Source of the DNA: Promethearchaeota archaeon
Lineage (GTDB): Archaea; Asgardarchaeota; Lokiarchaeia; Sigynarchaeales; SOKP01
Reading direction: 5' to 3'
Length of the DNA: 62,891 nucleotides
NCBI GenBank assembly: GCA_030605085.1
Contig: JAUWBH010000011.1
Span: forward strand, 1-62,891
Shown here one piece after another: positions 36,654 to 44,166 of the stretch. Position 1 is the stretch's first letter, and every line of letters begins with the position of its first letter. Below the pieces are notes generated by a model. The model saw only the letters and a list, made by a program, of their open reading frames with translations, did no database searches and was not told the origin of the DNA. The position numbers were made by a program, and so were the translations under genes.

Positions 36654-37003
36654 CTTACAAAAATAATGAGTTCTGGCAAAAATAAGTCTTGAAAATTATG
36701 AATACAAAAATCTAAATCCCAAATTCTTCCTTTTGGATCAGTTAAAACATGATAGATTTCCCTTACTTCGGGATCTCTTATTCTCATTACAATTCTATTG
36801 TTTACAAGTTCTTTTATGATTTCAAATTCAATATCTAAATGTTCTAAAAATTTTTTAAATCTCTCTAATCCTAATTCTTTGACTTTATGCATTCTTTTTA
36901 TTCCATCTTTTACATCTGAAAGCAAACTGCCAGCAGTCCAATGAGTATATAAGAAAACCCATTGATCTTCGGAACATATTGCAATACCTCCTCTAGCACC
37001 CAA
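36611..37003 (-). CDS. stand-alone MGxRG-domain protein
   Basis: The 130-residue protein starts MGARGGIAICSED and continues WVFLYTHWTAGSLLSDV at about 15-31, closely matching the N-terminal domain of the GTPase fusion at 17248. The middle has IVMRIRDPEVREIYHVL. The last ~20 residues overlap another open frame with membrane helices, so the natural C-terminus may be there. The MGxRG domain resembles a module seen in short phage and plasmid proteins, from memory. Function unknown. Confidence 0.55.
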   Translation of the reverse strand: MGARGGIAICSEDQWVFLYTHWTAGSLLSDVKDGIKRMHKVKELGLERFKKFLEHLDIEFEIIKELVNNRIVMRIRDPEVREIYHVLTDPKGRIWDLDFCIHNFQDLFLPELIIFVRERHFIHHISGFHY

Positions 37004-37108
37004 ATTTTTTCACTTTCTAATTTTTTTATTTTTTCACATTTACTACAACACTTACAATTTAAGCTTAATGCTTAAATTTGAATAATAAATTCATGTCATT
37101 CAATGTTA

Positions 37109-37426
37109 TTATAAAAAATCTGTAACCATGAGTTTAAGCTCGATGAATAGTTTTCTTGAAATTACATAAATTATATCCAAATCATCATCAGATAGATGAT
37201 GCTTTAATTGAAATAAGGATACCAATCTACTCTTATTTGGATTATCTCCACCACATATTTGTTTAAAATAACTTAAAACGGGAATACTAATCACATCTAA
37301 TCCTCGCTTCATTCCCTTTTTAGACAGCGTAATCAGCAATATTTGTTGGGTATTAGCAAATTTATTAAGTGTCTCATCTACCCAAATTTTTACAATATCA
37401 ATATATATACTTTGTTCCGCACCCAT
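37109..37426 (-). CDS. small unknown protein
   Basis: The 105-residue protein starts at ATG 37426 (MGAEQSIYIDIVKIWVDETL). It is mostly helical, with a KLFIELKLMVTDFL tail and no motif. It lies 105 bases upstream of the MGxRG gene in the same direction, so it may be cotranscribed with it. Confidence 0.45.
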   Translation of the reverse strand: MGAEQSIYIDIVKIWVDETLNKFANTQQILLITLSKKGMKRGLDVISIPVLSYFKQICGGDNPNKSRLVSLFQLKHHLSDDDLDIIYVISRKLFIELKLMVTDFL

Positions 37427-37533
37427 TAAAATAATATTAATTCACCTTTTTTTTGTAAAATATCTATTTGGTTCATTAAGATAAATATTGATTGAAAAAA
37501 AAAGATTTTTTTTAAATTTAAAAAAAAAAATTT

Positions 37534-37665
37534 TTATTTTTTATTTCCTAATTCTTCATAGAATTTCGTATTTTTATTTCCTAATTCTTCATAGAATTTC
37601 GTGGAAGTACTGTCAATTATCTGCCAATAATGTAAAAAAGATTTTAACAATTCCTCATTCATCAT
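37534..37665 (-). CDS. 43-residue protein with an internal tandem repeat
   Basis: From ATG 37665 (a second ATG follows at once) the frame encodes MMNEELLKSFLHYWQIIDS, then TKFYEELGNKN and TKFYEELGNKK in tandem before TAA at 37534-37536. The DNA repeat is 33 bases long and in frame. A longer plus-strand frame over the same bases is only its antisense. The helical repeat may be an interaction motif. Confidence 0.45.
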   Translation of the reverse strand: MMNEELLKSFLHYWQIIDSTSTKFYEELGNKNTKFYEELGNKK

Positions 37666-37860
37666 TTTAATTTTAATATTTAGTACTTTTCTTTTCCAAT
37701 TTTCACTATTATATTTTAATATTGTATTAGTGATTTATTAATATTTAAAATATGTAGAATAGGATCACGATGAAAAAAAGTTCGATACATTCAAAAAGAT
37801 TTTTATAAGTCAAATTGATCATAAAACTTGTTAATATAAATATGGTTAAAAATTTATTAA

Positions 37861-37980
37861 GTGAAGAAAATGGGTTCTATTGAAAAGTTTAATAAATTAG
37901 ATTATTTGGATTATACTGAAGTATTTATAGACGCAATGGAAAATTGGTATATTCTTGATCCGAATGCTGCAACCTGTTAA
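37861..37980 (+). CDS. small acidic protein
   Basis: GTG 37861 (or ATG 37870) opens a 39-residue frame (MGSIEKFNKLDYLDYTEVF, AMENWYILDPNAATC) ending with TAA 37978-37980. It may be a truncated gene. Another small plus-strand frame follows 21 bases later. Confidence 0.3.
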   Translation: MKKMGSIEKFNKLDYLDYTEVFIDAMENWYILDPNAATC

Positions 37981-38000
37981 TCACTATTTTAAAATCAAAA

Positions 38001-38174
38001 ATGTTCAATATGAGATCTAAAATGAACGATAAAATAACACTTTCTAGAATGTGTAATAAGATTTTTAGTAGTGACATCCACGATTCTTTTTTTCTCGAAG
38101 AAAGCATTGCCTTTGCTCAAGAGATTCTAAAGAAAGATAGACAATTTTTCTTGGATTTATTTCATTATTGTTGA
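38001..38174 (+). CDS. small helical protein
   Basis: A 57-residue frame from ATG 38001 to TGA 38172-38174 encodes helix-rich sequence (NDKITLSRMCNKIFSS, ESIAFAQEILKKDRQFFLDL). It overlaps the tail of a minus-strand frame, so at most one of the two is translated over 38065-38174. No family is recognised. Confidence 0.35.
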   Translation: MFNMRSKMNDKITLSRMCNKIFSSDIHDSFFLEESIAFAQEILKKDRQFFLDLFHYC

Positions 38175-38388
38175 GGGCAATTACAAAAGAATTTATAGTT
38201 TTATATTTCATATAAATATTTAATGCGGTTTTCGGTTCGATTTCGGTAATTGAAAAAATGTGTTCAAGAACTTCTGGCAGATTGTTTCTTATATTAATAT
38301 GGTCTACTAACGGATGTGTTGTTCTAATCACAAAATTTTTGAAGATATTGAACTCATATGATATATCAAAAGCTAAGATCGAGTTCAT
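38065..38388 (-). CDS. unknown small protein or remnant
   Basis: The 107-codon frame starts at ATG 38388. The first ~70 residues look protein-like (FNIFKNFVIRTTHPLVDHI, LPEVLEHIFSITEIEPKTAL), while the C-terminal third is antisense to the plus-strand frame at 38001-38174. It may be an N-terminal remnant fused to other sequence. Confidence 0.35.
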   Translation of the reverse strand: MNSILAFDISYEFNIFKNFVIRTTHPLVDHINIRNNLPEVLEHIFSITEIEPKTALNIYMKYKTINSFVIALNNNEINPRKIVYLSLESLEQRQCFLREKKNRGCHY

Positions 38389-38404
38389 TGAAAGAGAAAT
38401 TCAG

Positions 38405-38659
38405 ATGGAAAAAGGTTTTCAGATAATTGACAATAAACGAGTTGAATTTAAGCTCGAAATGATGAGAAAAAGCTTAAAAATGGACGAAGAACAATTTTTA
38501 GACAAAATTTATGATTGGGCAGAAGAATTTAATTTCAGGATCAAGGGGGACACATTAATTATTAATAGAGAAACCATTAATGATTTTATAGATGCTCTAG
38601 ATGGTCATTTTAAGATGTGGGAGAAAATGGAGAAAGTTAAGATTGATAAATTATCATAA
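38405..38659 (+). pseudogene. C-terminal winged-helix-like module
   Basis: From ATG 38405, 84 codons encode VEFKLEMMRKSLKMDEEQF, FLDKIYDWAEEFNFRIKGD and FIDALDGHFKMWEKMEK. From memory this is a module that ends larger Asgard proteins (GTPases and LRR proteins), built like a small winged helix of the PCI kind. The frame is open upstream to 38258, but that part overlaps a minus-strand frame. It looks like the surviving 3' end of a bigger gene. Confidence 0.45.
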
Positions 38660-39066
38660 ACTCTTGGTTATAGAGATAATATTTATTTCATTTCGTTTTT
38701 TATAAATTCTATATACTCTATTACATCCATTGCTTTCGATGGATGTAAGGAACGAGATATTAAAAAATTTTATAAATTTAACAAAGGTGATACAAAGAGG
38801 CGGGTAGAAGAGGTTTGAGGGCTTCGGGAAAGCTCTAAGGAATGATTCTCATTGGAATGGGACTTGAGTTTCCCATGCTTAGTTAGTTTTATCATCAGAA
38901 GTTTTGGTTTTTTGCCTTTCTTTTAAATGGTAAATAATTGTTATATATATTATATGGGATCACATTAAAGATTGTATGCCCTCTCTTTTACCAACCTTTA
39001 TTCCTTGTCTTTTTTTTAACTTGAAAATACTAATCTGGATCTGTTTCCAATAGTACCTAAAATTTC
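38660..39066. other. gene-free spacer
   Basis: No gene is supported. The section 38795-38890 is less AT-rich (with gggcttcgggaaagctc) and could be element debris or a structured RNA; nothing definite is seen. Confidence 0.35.
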
Positions 39067-39242
39067 CTAAAGTTCTCTAAAGAACTGATCTACTAAATCA
39101 ACATCGATTTCGAAATAATCCTCCGAATAACAACCGCTATTATAATAAAGCATTCGAGATAAAATTGAAAAGAAATTGAATTTTTTATTTGTAAATAAGA
39201 TTTCAATTATTGAGCTTATATAGTACCTAATAATTTTCTTTT
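39067..39242 (-). pseudogene. reading-frame remnant downstream of zinc-ribbon gene
   Basis: A minus-strand frame without good start (first ATG near 39150) ends at TAG 39067-39069. It reads SRMLYYNSGCYSEDYFEIDV and VDLVDQFFREL at its end. It follows the 39255 gene in another frame. It is protein-like but unassigned. Confidence 0.25.
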
Positions 39243-39254
39243 TAGTTGGAATTC

Positions 39255-39644
39255 TTAAAGTAAGTATTTTATTTTATCGAAATGTTTTTTTACTTCTTTA
39301 ATTTCTTCGTCCGTTACCTTTTCGAATTCTTTTTTAATATCTTTAATCGTGTAATTTAGCAATTCTTCTTTTTCGTTAAAGTCTAACAGATCTCTGTTGG
39401 TTTGAACCATAAAATTCCATAAAATATCTTTTGCGTGTTTTTTCATTGCTTTTAGCGCGGCGAAGTCAACAAGCCCGAACTCGTTTTGCGGAGCAAATAT
39501 CTCGTCGTATCTGTCGCTTAACAACATTTTCGACGAAGCCTCCATATATGTTCCGAGATTTATTGATTCCATTTCGTTACCGCATTTTTCACATATAATT
39601 TGCCTGTCGTCGTAAAATTTACGGCATTCGTAACATATTCTCAT
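39255..39644 (-). CDS. zinc-ribbon protein of unknown function
   Basis: The 129-residue protein starts at ATG 39644. CYECRKFYDDRQIICEKCG at 4-22 is a compact zinc ribbon. The rest is helical (AALKAMKKHAKDILWNFM, IKKEFEKVTDEEIKEVKKHF). Codons such as GCG, CGG and TCG are more frequent than in adjacent genes, like the window's other higher-GC genes. It may be a mobile-element regulator. No family is recognised. Confidence 0.5.
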   Translation of the reverse strand: MRICYECRKFYDDRQIICEKCGNEMESINLGTYMEASSKMLLSDRYDEIFAPQNEFGLVDFAALKAMKKHAKDILWNFMVQTNRDLLDFNEKEELLNYTIKDIKKEFEKVTDEEIKEVKKHFDKIKYLL

Positions 39645-39749
39645 TACAATTTTAACCTCTTTAATTCTTTAGTATTGTATTAACTTTGTTATATAAATGT
39701 TTGTTTAAAAAAGTTATAGATTTTATCTGTCTTCTTTTTCTACTAATAT

Positions 39750-40140
39750 TTGGTGTTTTCGACACATATAGAGAAACATGGTGTTTCATGTGATATTGAA
39801 ATTTATGCTGCTAAGAATATGGATCTACATGTAAGTGATAATATAATTTCTGATGTTGTTGCACAACGAGTAGAAGGATATTTAGAACAATTAGAGAGTA
39901 AGTGTCACCAAAGAAAGAAAGAAAGAAAGACTAGAAGACAAAGATTTATGCATCTGTCAAACTGTTTGGCATACATTATTTAAAGAATTCCTCGCTTTTT
40001 TTGAAAAACCATACCCATTAAACCATAGTGGAAAAGGTTATTCATTAGAACATAGGGGGCGTTCGATAGGCATGAAAGTAGGAGAATGTGGAATAAAAAT
40101 CGAATATAAATCACCAAGAGATGAGAGAAAATTTATTTAA
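39750..40140 (+). pseudogene. unknown gene shifted at a GAAA microsatellite
   Basis: From TTG 39750 (or GTG 39753) a 77-codon frame runs to TAA 39981-39983 through a GAAA/AAAG repeat at about 39910-39932. In the neighbouring frame, open across the same repeat, the sequence reads on for ~70 codons to TAA 40138-40140 (HTLFKEFLAFFEKPYPLNH, SLEHRGRSIGMKVG, IEYKSPRDERKFI) and looks more protein-like than the first frame's tail. Gain or loss of a repeat unit would join them. The family is unknown. Confidence 0.4.
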
Positions 40141-40169
40141 AGCTATTAAGCGATCAACTCAAAGAAATA

Positions 40170-40763
40170 TTGCCAGAAGAAAAAGTTCAGAAGTTTTGGA
40201 TTAATTACTTCAAAGCTTCTATTGAAAACATACCAAAAATTTCATATACTTCGCTATACCTCGAGAAAAGATTTGAGCGTTTTAATTCATTAGTATATCT
40301 TAACCAAGCCCTTTCAAAGATTGAAAAATTGATAAAACCATATAAAAGAAGAAAAGTAAAGGAAATAATCTTTTCCTATTTCGACCCCAATTTCATTCCT
40401 AAATCGAAAATCTTAATAAAATCATTAAAGGCTTATAATTTTAAATGTTATAATTCTCTAGAAATAAACTTTTCAAAGGGAATTACAATTTTTTGCGGAG
40501 ATACTGGAAAAAGCTCTATTTTGCACGCAATTTTGTACGCTTTATGTTTACATAATCCAAAACAGCCAATAAGAATTGGAAATAGAAGCTGTAAAGTCGA
40601 ATTGCATTTAACAATTAACGGAAGAGATTTTACAATATCAAGAAAATCGGAAAATATTTTAAATGAAAAGTTAAAGTTTCAAAATATGAATTGTATTCAG
40701 AATTTTTTAAATAACTTATCTTTTCTTTTTTACCTTATTCAGAATTTTTTAAATTTAATGTGA
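40170..40763 (+). pseudogene. Rad50/SMC-like ATPase fragment
   Basis: The 197-codon frame contains ILIKSLKAYNFKCYNSLEIN, GITIFCGDTGKSSILHAIL and RDFTISR in its second half, the N-terminal ATPase lobe of AAA_23/Rad50-like proteins. The P-loop GDTGKSS is two residues short of GxxxxGKS, and everything past the first ~110 residues of the lobe is missing, ending in a low-complexity repeat (IQNFLN twice). The first ~85 residues are not part of this fold. It is a dead remnant of a coiled-coil ATPase gene. Confidence 0.55.
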
Positions 40764-40975
40764 TTTTTTAGGTAAGATTTAAAACTGATCAGATCGGCAC
40801 ATTTACGGCTTGTATCTTCATTGAATGGAATATCATTTTTTTTCATAATATTTTCTTTATCCTCTCTAAAAGTATCTAATTTATACATAATTATATTTTC
40901 AAGTGAATCAAATTGACTTAAAGTATTGTTTACCATATCCACTATATTACTTTCTAAAATGGATTCATACCTCAT
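40739..40975 (-). CDS. small unknown protein
   Basis: The 78-residue frame starts at ATG 40975 and is helical (ESNIVDMVNNTLSQFDSLEN). It overlaps the 3' end of the convergent Rad50-like remnant by 25 bases. No family is recognised; it may itself be truncated. Confidence 0.3.
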   Translation of the reverse strand: MRYESILESNIVDMVNNTLSQFDSLENIIMYKLDTFREDKENIMKKNDIPFNEDTSRKCADLISFKSYLKNHIKFKKF

Positions 40976-41098
40976 AAAATGAGGAATGATTATTATTGGA
41001 TTTTCATATTATTAACTCATCCTATGTAAATAAATATGGAAAAGCTTATTAGGGATTATAAATATTTAACAATAATAAATTAAAAGAGTAAAAATAAA

Positions 41099-42469
41099 AT
41101 GGACAAAAAAAAACTCGATATATTAAAAGACCTCATAATTGATGAAGAATATACTCTTGAAGACTTAAGAAGGTTAGTTGAAAAATCAAAACCTTTCCTA
41201 AAAATAGAGAGTAAAACAGGTAAGATCATCACTTCACCAGAATTCCCATTTACTGTAAGAGAAAAAATAATTGTTTATCTTATAGGTATCTATTTCTCAA
41301 AAGAATTAGGATTTAACCAAGATGTACAGATAACTTCAAGGCATATAAGTGAAAATATTGATATTTCTCAAACAACGATATCTGGGCCATTAGGAAATTA
41401 TGTCAAAAGCAAAATCATCGGTATAGAAAATAATTCATACACTATTAAATACTACGAAATAGAGAAACAATTAGACTACTTAACTGAAAAATATTTACTT
41501 AAAGAGAAGAAAAAGGCCGTTATATCCTCCAAAAAAGAAAGATCTGTAGTAAAAAATAAAAAAAATAATAGAAGAATTATTTCAGAAGCAGTGTCTCAAA
41601 AAATAGACAGATCATTTCAAGAGGAATCATTGAAAAATAAACTTGAAAAGTATAATTTAACTAGTGATAATTTATATTCAGTAATTAATATCGTAGATAA
41701 TAAGATTATTTTATTGAGAGGGTGGAAAGGAACATCAAATAGGGAAAGCCAAGTTAAATCAACTTTATTATTACTTACAGTAAATAAATTAATTTATGGT
41801 TTGGATGAAATTAATTCCTCTGAATTTAGGAGATGTTTATTAGATGCAGGAGTACCTGTGAAAAACCTCAGCACCACTTTGAGAAACTATTCTACATACA
41901 TAATTCATAAGAGGGGACCCATAGGAAGTACAAAAACCTCTTACAGAATTACCTCTCTTGGATTCCCGAAAGGTATCATGTTATTGAAAGATATTATAGA
42001 AAACACTTCAAATTTTGATATAAAATTTAAAAGCAGAATAAGAAACGAAAAATCTGAAAAAATCTCCATTAATGAGAAAGAATTGAATCAGAACATAATT
42101 TCTTTTGCCAGAGGAAATGGATTAGATGAAGAAAGGTTAAGAATTTTATTTGATTTTCAAAAAGAGGGAATCAGAATATGTACTCCACTAAGAGAAATTA
42201 CAAGGAAAAGTATGCAAATTAAAACCTTAATGTTGTTAGGAGTTTTATTAAAAAAAGTGTATGATGTGAATAGCTTTTCTGGAAAAACTCTCTTGAAGAA
42301 TAGCAGAACTTCTTATGATCGATTGGATTTATTGAACAGCAATAAATATTATGGGAAGTATTTTTCAGCAAATAAACCAAAATCTGCTATGAAGCTAACA
42401 TATCATGGTGAGAAAAAAGCTATTGAAATGTTAAAGTCGTACTTAGAAGAAATGGTTTGCCAACTATGA
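41099..42469 (+). CDS. protein with several winged-helix domains
   Basis: The 456-residue protein starts at ATG 41099. It has about three winged-helix-like units: around 55-120 (HISENIDISQTTISGPLGNY), 180-300 (LRNYSTYIIHKRGPIGS, YRITSLGFPKGI) and 345-450 (LKNSRTSYDRLDLLNSN, MKLTYHGEKKAIEML). The second and third look like an internal duplication, each starting with a helix pair. A basic linker lies near 140-160. It is translationally coupled to the next gene through an ATGA overlap. It is likely a DNA-binding regulator or sensor for its partner. The family is not named. Confidence 0.55.
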   Translation: MDKKKLDILKDLIIDEEYTLEDLRRLVEKSKPFLKIESKTGKIITSPEFPFTVREKIIVYLIGIYFSKELGFNQDVQITSRHISENIDISQTTISGPLGNYVKSKIIGIENNSYTIKYYEIEKQLDYLTEKYLLKEKKKAVISSKKERSVVKNKKNNRRIISEAVSQKIDRSFQEESLKNKLEKYNLTSDNLYSVINIVDNKIILLRGWKGTSNRESQVKSTLLLLTVNKLIYGLDEINSSEFRRCLLDAGVPVKNLSTTLRNYSTYIIHKRGPIGSTKTSYRITSLGFPKGIMLLKDIIENTSNFDIKFKSRIRNEKSEKISINEKELNQNIISFARGNGLDEERLRILFDFQKEGIRICTPLREITRKSMQIKTLMLLGVLLKKVYDVNSFSGKTLLKNSRTSYDRLDLLNSNKYYGKYFSANKPKSAMKLTYHGEKKAIEMLKSYLEEMVCQL

Positions 42470-43233
42470 GCCAAAAATTTTTAATGCAAAAGTTTAAAAA
42501 AGTATTTGGTCAATCCTTTACAAAGGAGCTTCTGTTTGAGTTTGAAAAATCTAAGTCGGCTTATTGGTTAGGAGATGTAACTAAAGGACTATTACATGCT
42601 GCTAGATTTAGTGAAATTTGTATTGCCTGTCTGAAGCAGTTGTCTGACCCATCAAATAAGATCGACCTAAACAAGATAACATTTGGAAAATTTTATGAAG
42701 ACTTGCGTAAATTACCTAAACCTTCTGCTAAGGAAGAAATGTTATATTTAGTTATTCCACAAGTTCTGAAAGCTATTTTTACAATTAGGAGCAAAAAACG
42801 AGTAGCTCATATAAAAATGACTAATGCTGATTCAATAGATTTTGAATTTGTTATTACTTCTTGTAATTGGGTAATGTCTCAAGTAATAATAATTTATCTC
42901 AATATATCTTTAGAAGATGCCATAATTTTAACTAATTCAATTATGGAAAGGAAAATACCTACCATTGAAAAATTCGAAGATGGTAAAATAATGATTCTTA
43001 AAAGAGGATTGAAATTTAGAGAAGAGTTAATGCTAGTTTTATATCAATTTCCAAAAAGAATGACTAGACAAGAATTAAACATAATTTTGAAACCAAAAAA
43101 ATCTTCGTATATTTCAACATATTTAAATGGTTTATATAAGGAAAAATTAATCCATTTAAATAAAGAGGGCGCTATAATTAATAAAAACGGAATTAAAGAA
43201 ATAGAAGTCAATAAAGAAAAATATTTTACCTAA
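42466..43233 (+). CDS. HEPN-like protein with C-terminal winged helix
   Basis: The best start is ATG 42466, overlapping the upstream stop; a TTG at 42457 is also in frame. Of 255 residues, the N-terminal two thirds are helical and match a widespread pattern of unknown proteins: KGLLHAARFSEICIACLKQL, then VLKAIFTIRSKKRVAHIKM, where R-x6-H resembles a HEPN motif. The last 70 residues form a winged helix (MTRQELNIILKPKKSSYIS). The coupling to the multi-winged-helix gene suggests a fixed two-protein complex. The position next to a type IIG RM gene suggests defence, but function is inferred. Confidence 0.55.
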   Translation: MSQKFLMQKFKKVFGQSFTKELLFEFEKSKSAYWLGDVTKGLLHAARFSEICIACLKQLSDPSNKIDLNKITFGKFYEDLRKLPKPSAKEEMLYLVIPQVLKAIFTIRSKKRVAHIKMTNADSIDFEFVITSCNWVMSQVIIIYLNISLEDAIILTNSIMERKIPTIEKFEDGKIMILKRGLKFREELMLVLYQFPKRMTRQELNIILKPKKSSYISTYLNGLYKEKLIHLNKEGAIINKNGIKEIEVNKEKYFT

Positions 43234-43441
43234 TTCTATAGGATGCTTAATTTTCTATTTTGAAAACATTAAAGATGAAAATCTAAGAGAAGAAGGAGTG
43301 TATAGCTACATTTTTTTTCTTCCGGAAGATAAAGATATTAAGTTATTCCTAACCATATTAGTTTTTGATATCCCATGAAAAAATAAGATCTTTCTTGAGA
43401 TAATCAGCTATAGCGAATATTTAGTTTTTATAGTATTTTAT

Positions 43442-43807
43442 GTGATATTAGAACCATTTGTGATTTTCTGGGGATTTACTAGAATAAGATTAGGAAGAAT
43501 AAAAGTAATACTAGAAATTGAAGGGAATTATATAAGAAAATATGAAAATCAAAAATTAAAATTAGAAATAACAAAAGATCAACTTAAAAAGATAATGTTC
43601 ATACATAAGAATACTGCAATTTTATATGGAGTAATAGAGTATAGGCTTATAATTTTCGAGTTATTTGATAAGAGAAGGATTGAAATAAATAGTGGAGATA
43701 AGAAAGAAATCCCAAAAATCAACGAATTTGTCAAATTTTTAGAAGCCTATAGTAAAAATTACGATATTAAATTTGAGAAAATTCTAAAAGATGACTTAAA
43801 TCAGTGA
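43442..43807 (+). CDS. small membrane-anchored protein
   Basis: From GTG 43442 the frame encodes 121 residues. The frame stays open ~20 codons upstream and includes EYLVFIVFYVILEPFVIFWG, a membrane segment, so the true start is probably further 5' or lost. The rest is a cytoplasmic-type alpha/beta domain (LEIEGNYIRKYENQKLKLEI, YRLIIFELFDKRRIEIN). It lies ~200 bases after the winged-helix/HEPN-like pair. No family is recognised. Confidence 0.45.
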   Translation: MILEPFVIFWGFTRIRLGRIKVILEIEGNYIRKYENQKLKLEITKDQLKKIMFIHKNTAILYGVIEYRLIIFELFDKRRIEINSGDKKEIPKINEFVKFLEAYSKNYDIKFEKILKDDLNQ

Positions 43808-44026
43808 CTTTACACACAAACATATTTTTATAATTAATTTTCTAATTAAGTCCCCCTTCACCTCATCATTTTGTAGTATAGACAATACTTGAATGGTATC
43901 GCCTAGACTTAATAGGATAGGAGAAAAAAAAGCTCCAAAAACTGAAGAAAAACGCACGACAAAAGTAAAAATCCATAATTCAAATGTTTTATCTAAATTA
44001 GAATTTAAAATGTTTGACAATGCCAT
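43796..44026 (-). CDS. small hydrophobic protein
   Basis: The 76-residue frame starts at ATG 44026 and contains a hydrophobic stretch (FELWIFTFVVRFSSVFGAFF). It overlaps the end of the plus-strand membrane protein by 12 bases. It may be a membrane peptide; coding status is uncertain. Confidence 0.3.
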   Translation of the reverse strand: MALSNILNSNLDKTFELWIFTFVVRFSSVFGAFFSPILLSLGDTIQVLSILQNDEVKGDLIRKLIIKICLCVKSLI

Positions 44027-44166
44027 AGAACTTATATAATAGCAATTATAAGCGATATAAGGCTAGTAGAAGCAAAGGAATGTTGAATGCATTAAATACT
44101 CTTAAAGAAATGAAAGATATTATAAAAAAGAGATTAATGCAAAATTTAATATGAATATATGATATT

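Noticed and set aside
37488..37670. Plus-strand 60-codon ORF
   Set aside because: It is the antisense of the small repeat-containing minus-strand gene and is dominated by low-complexity sequence.
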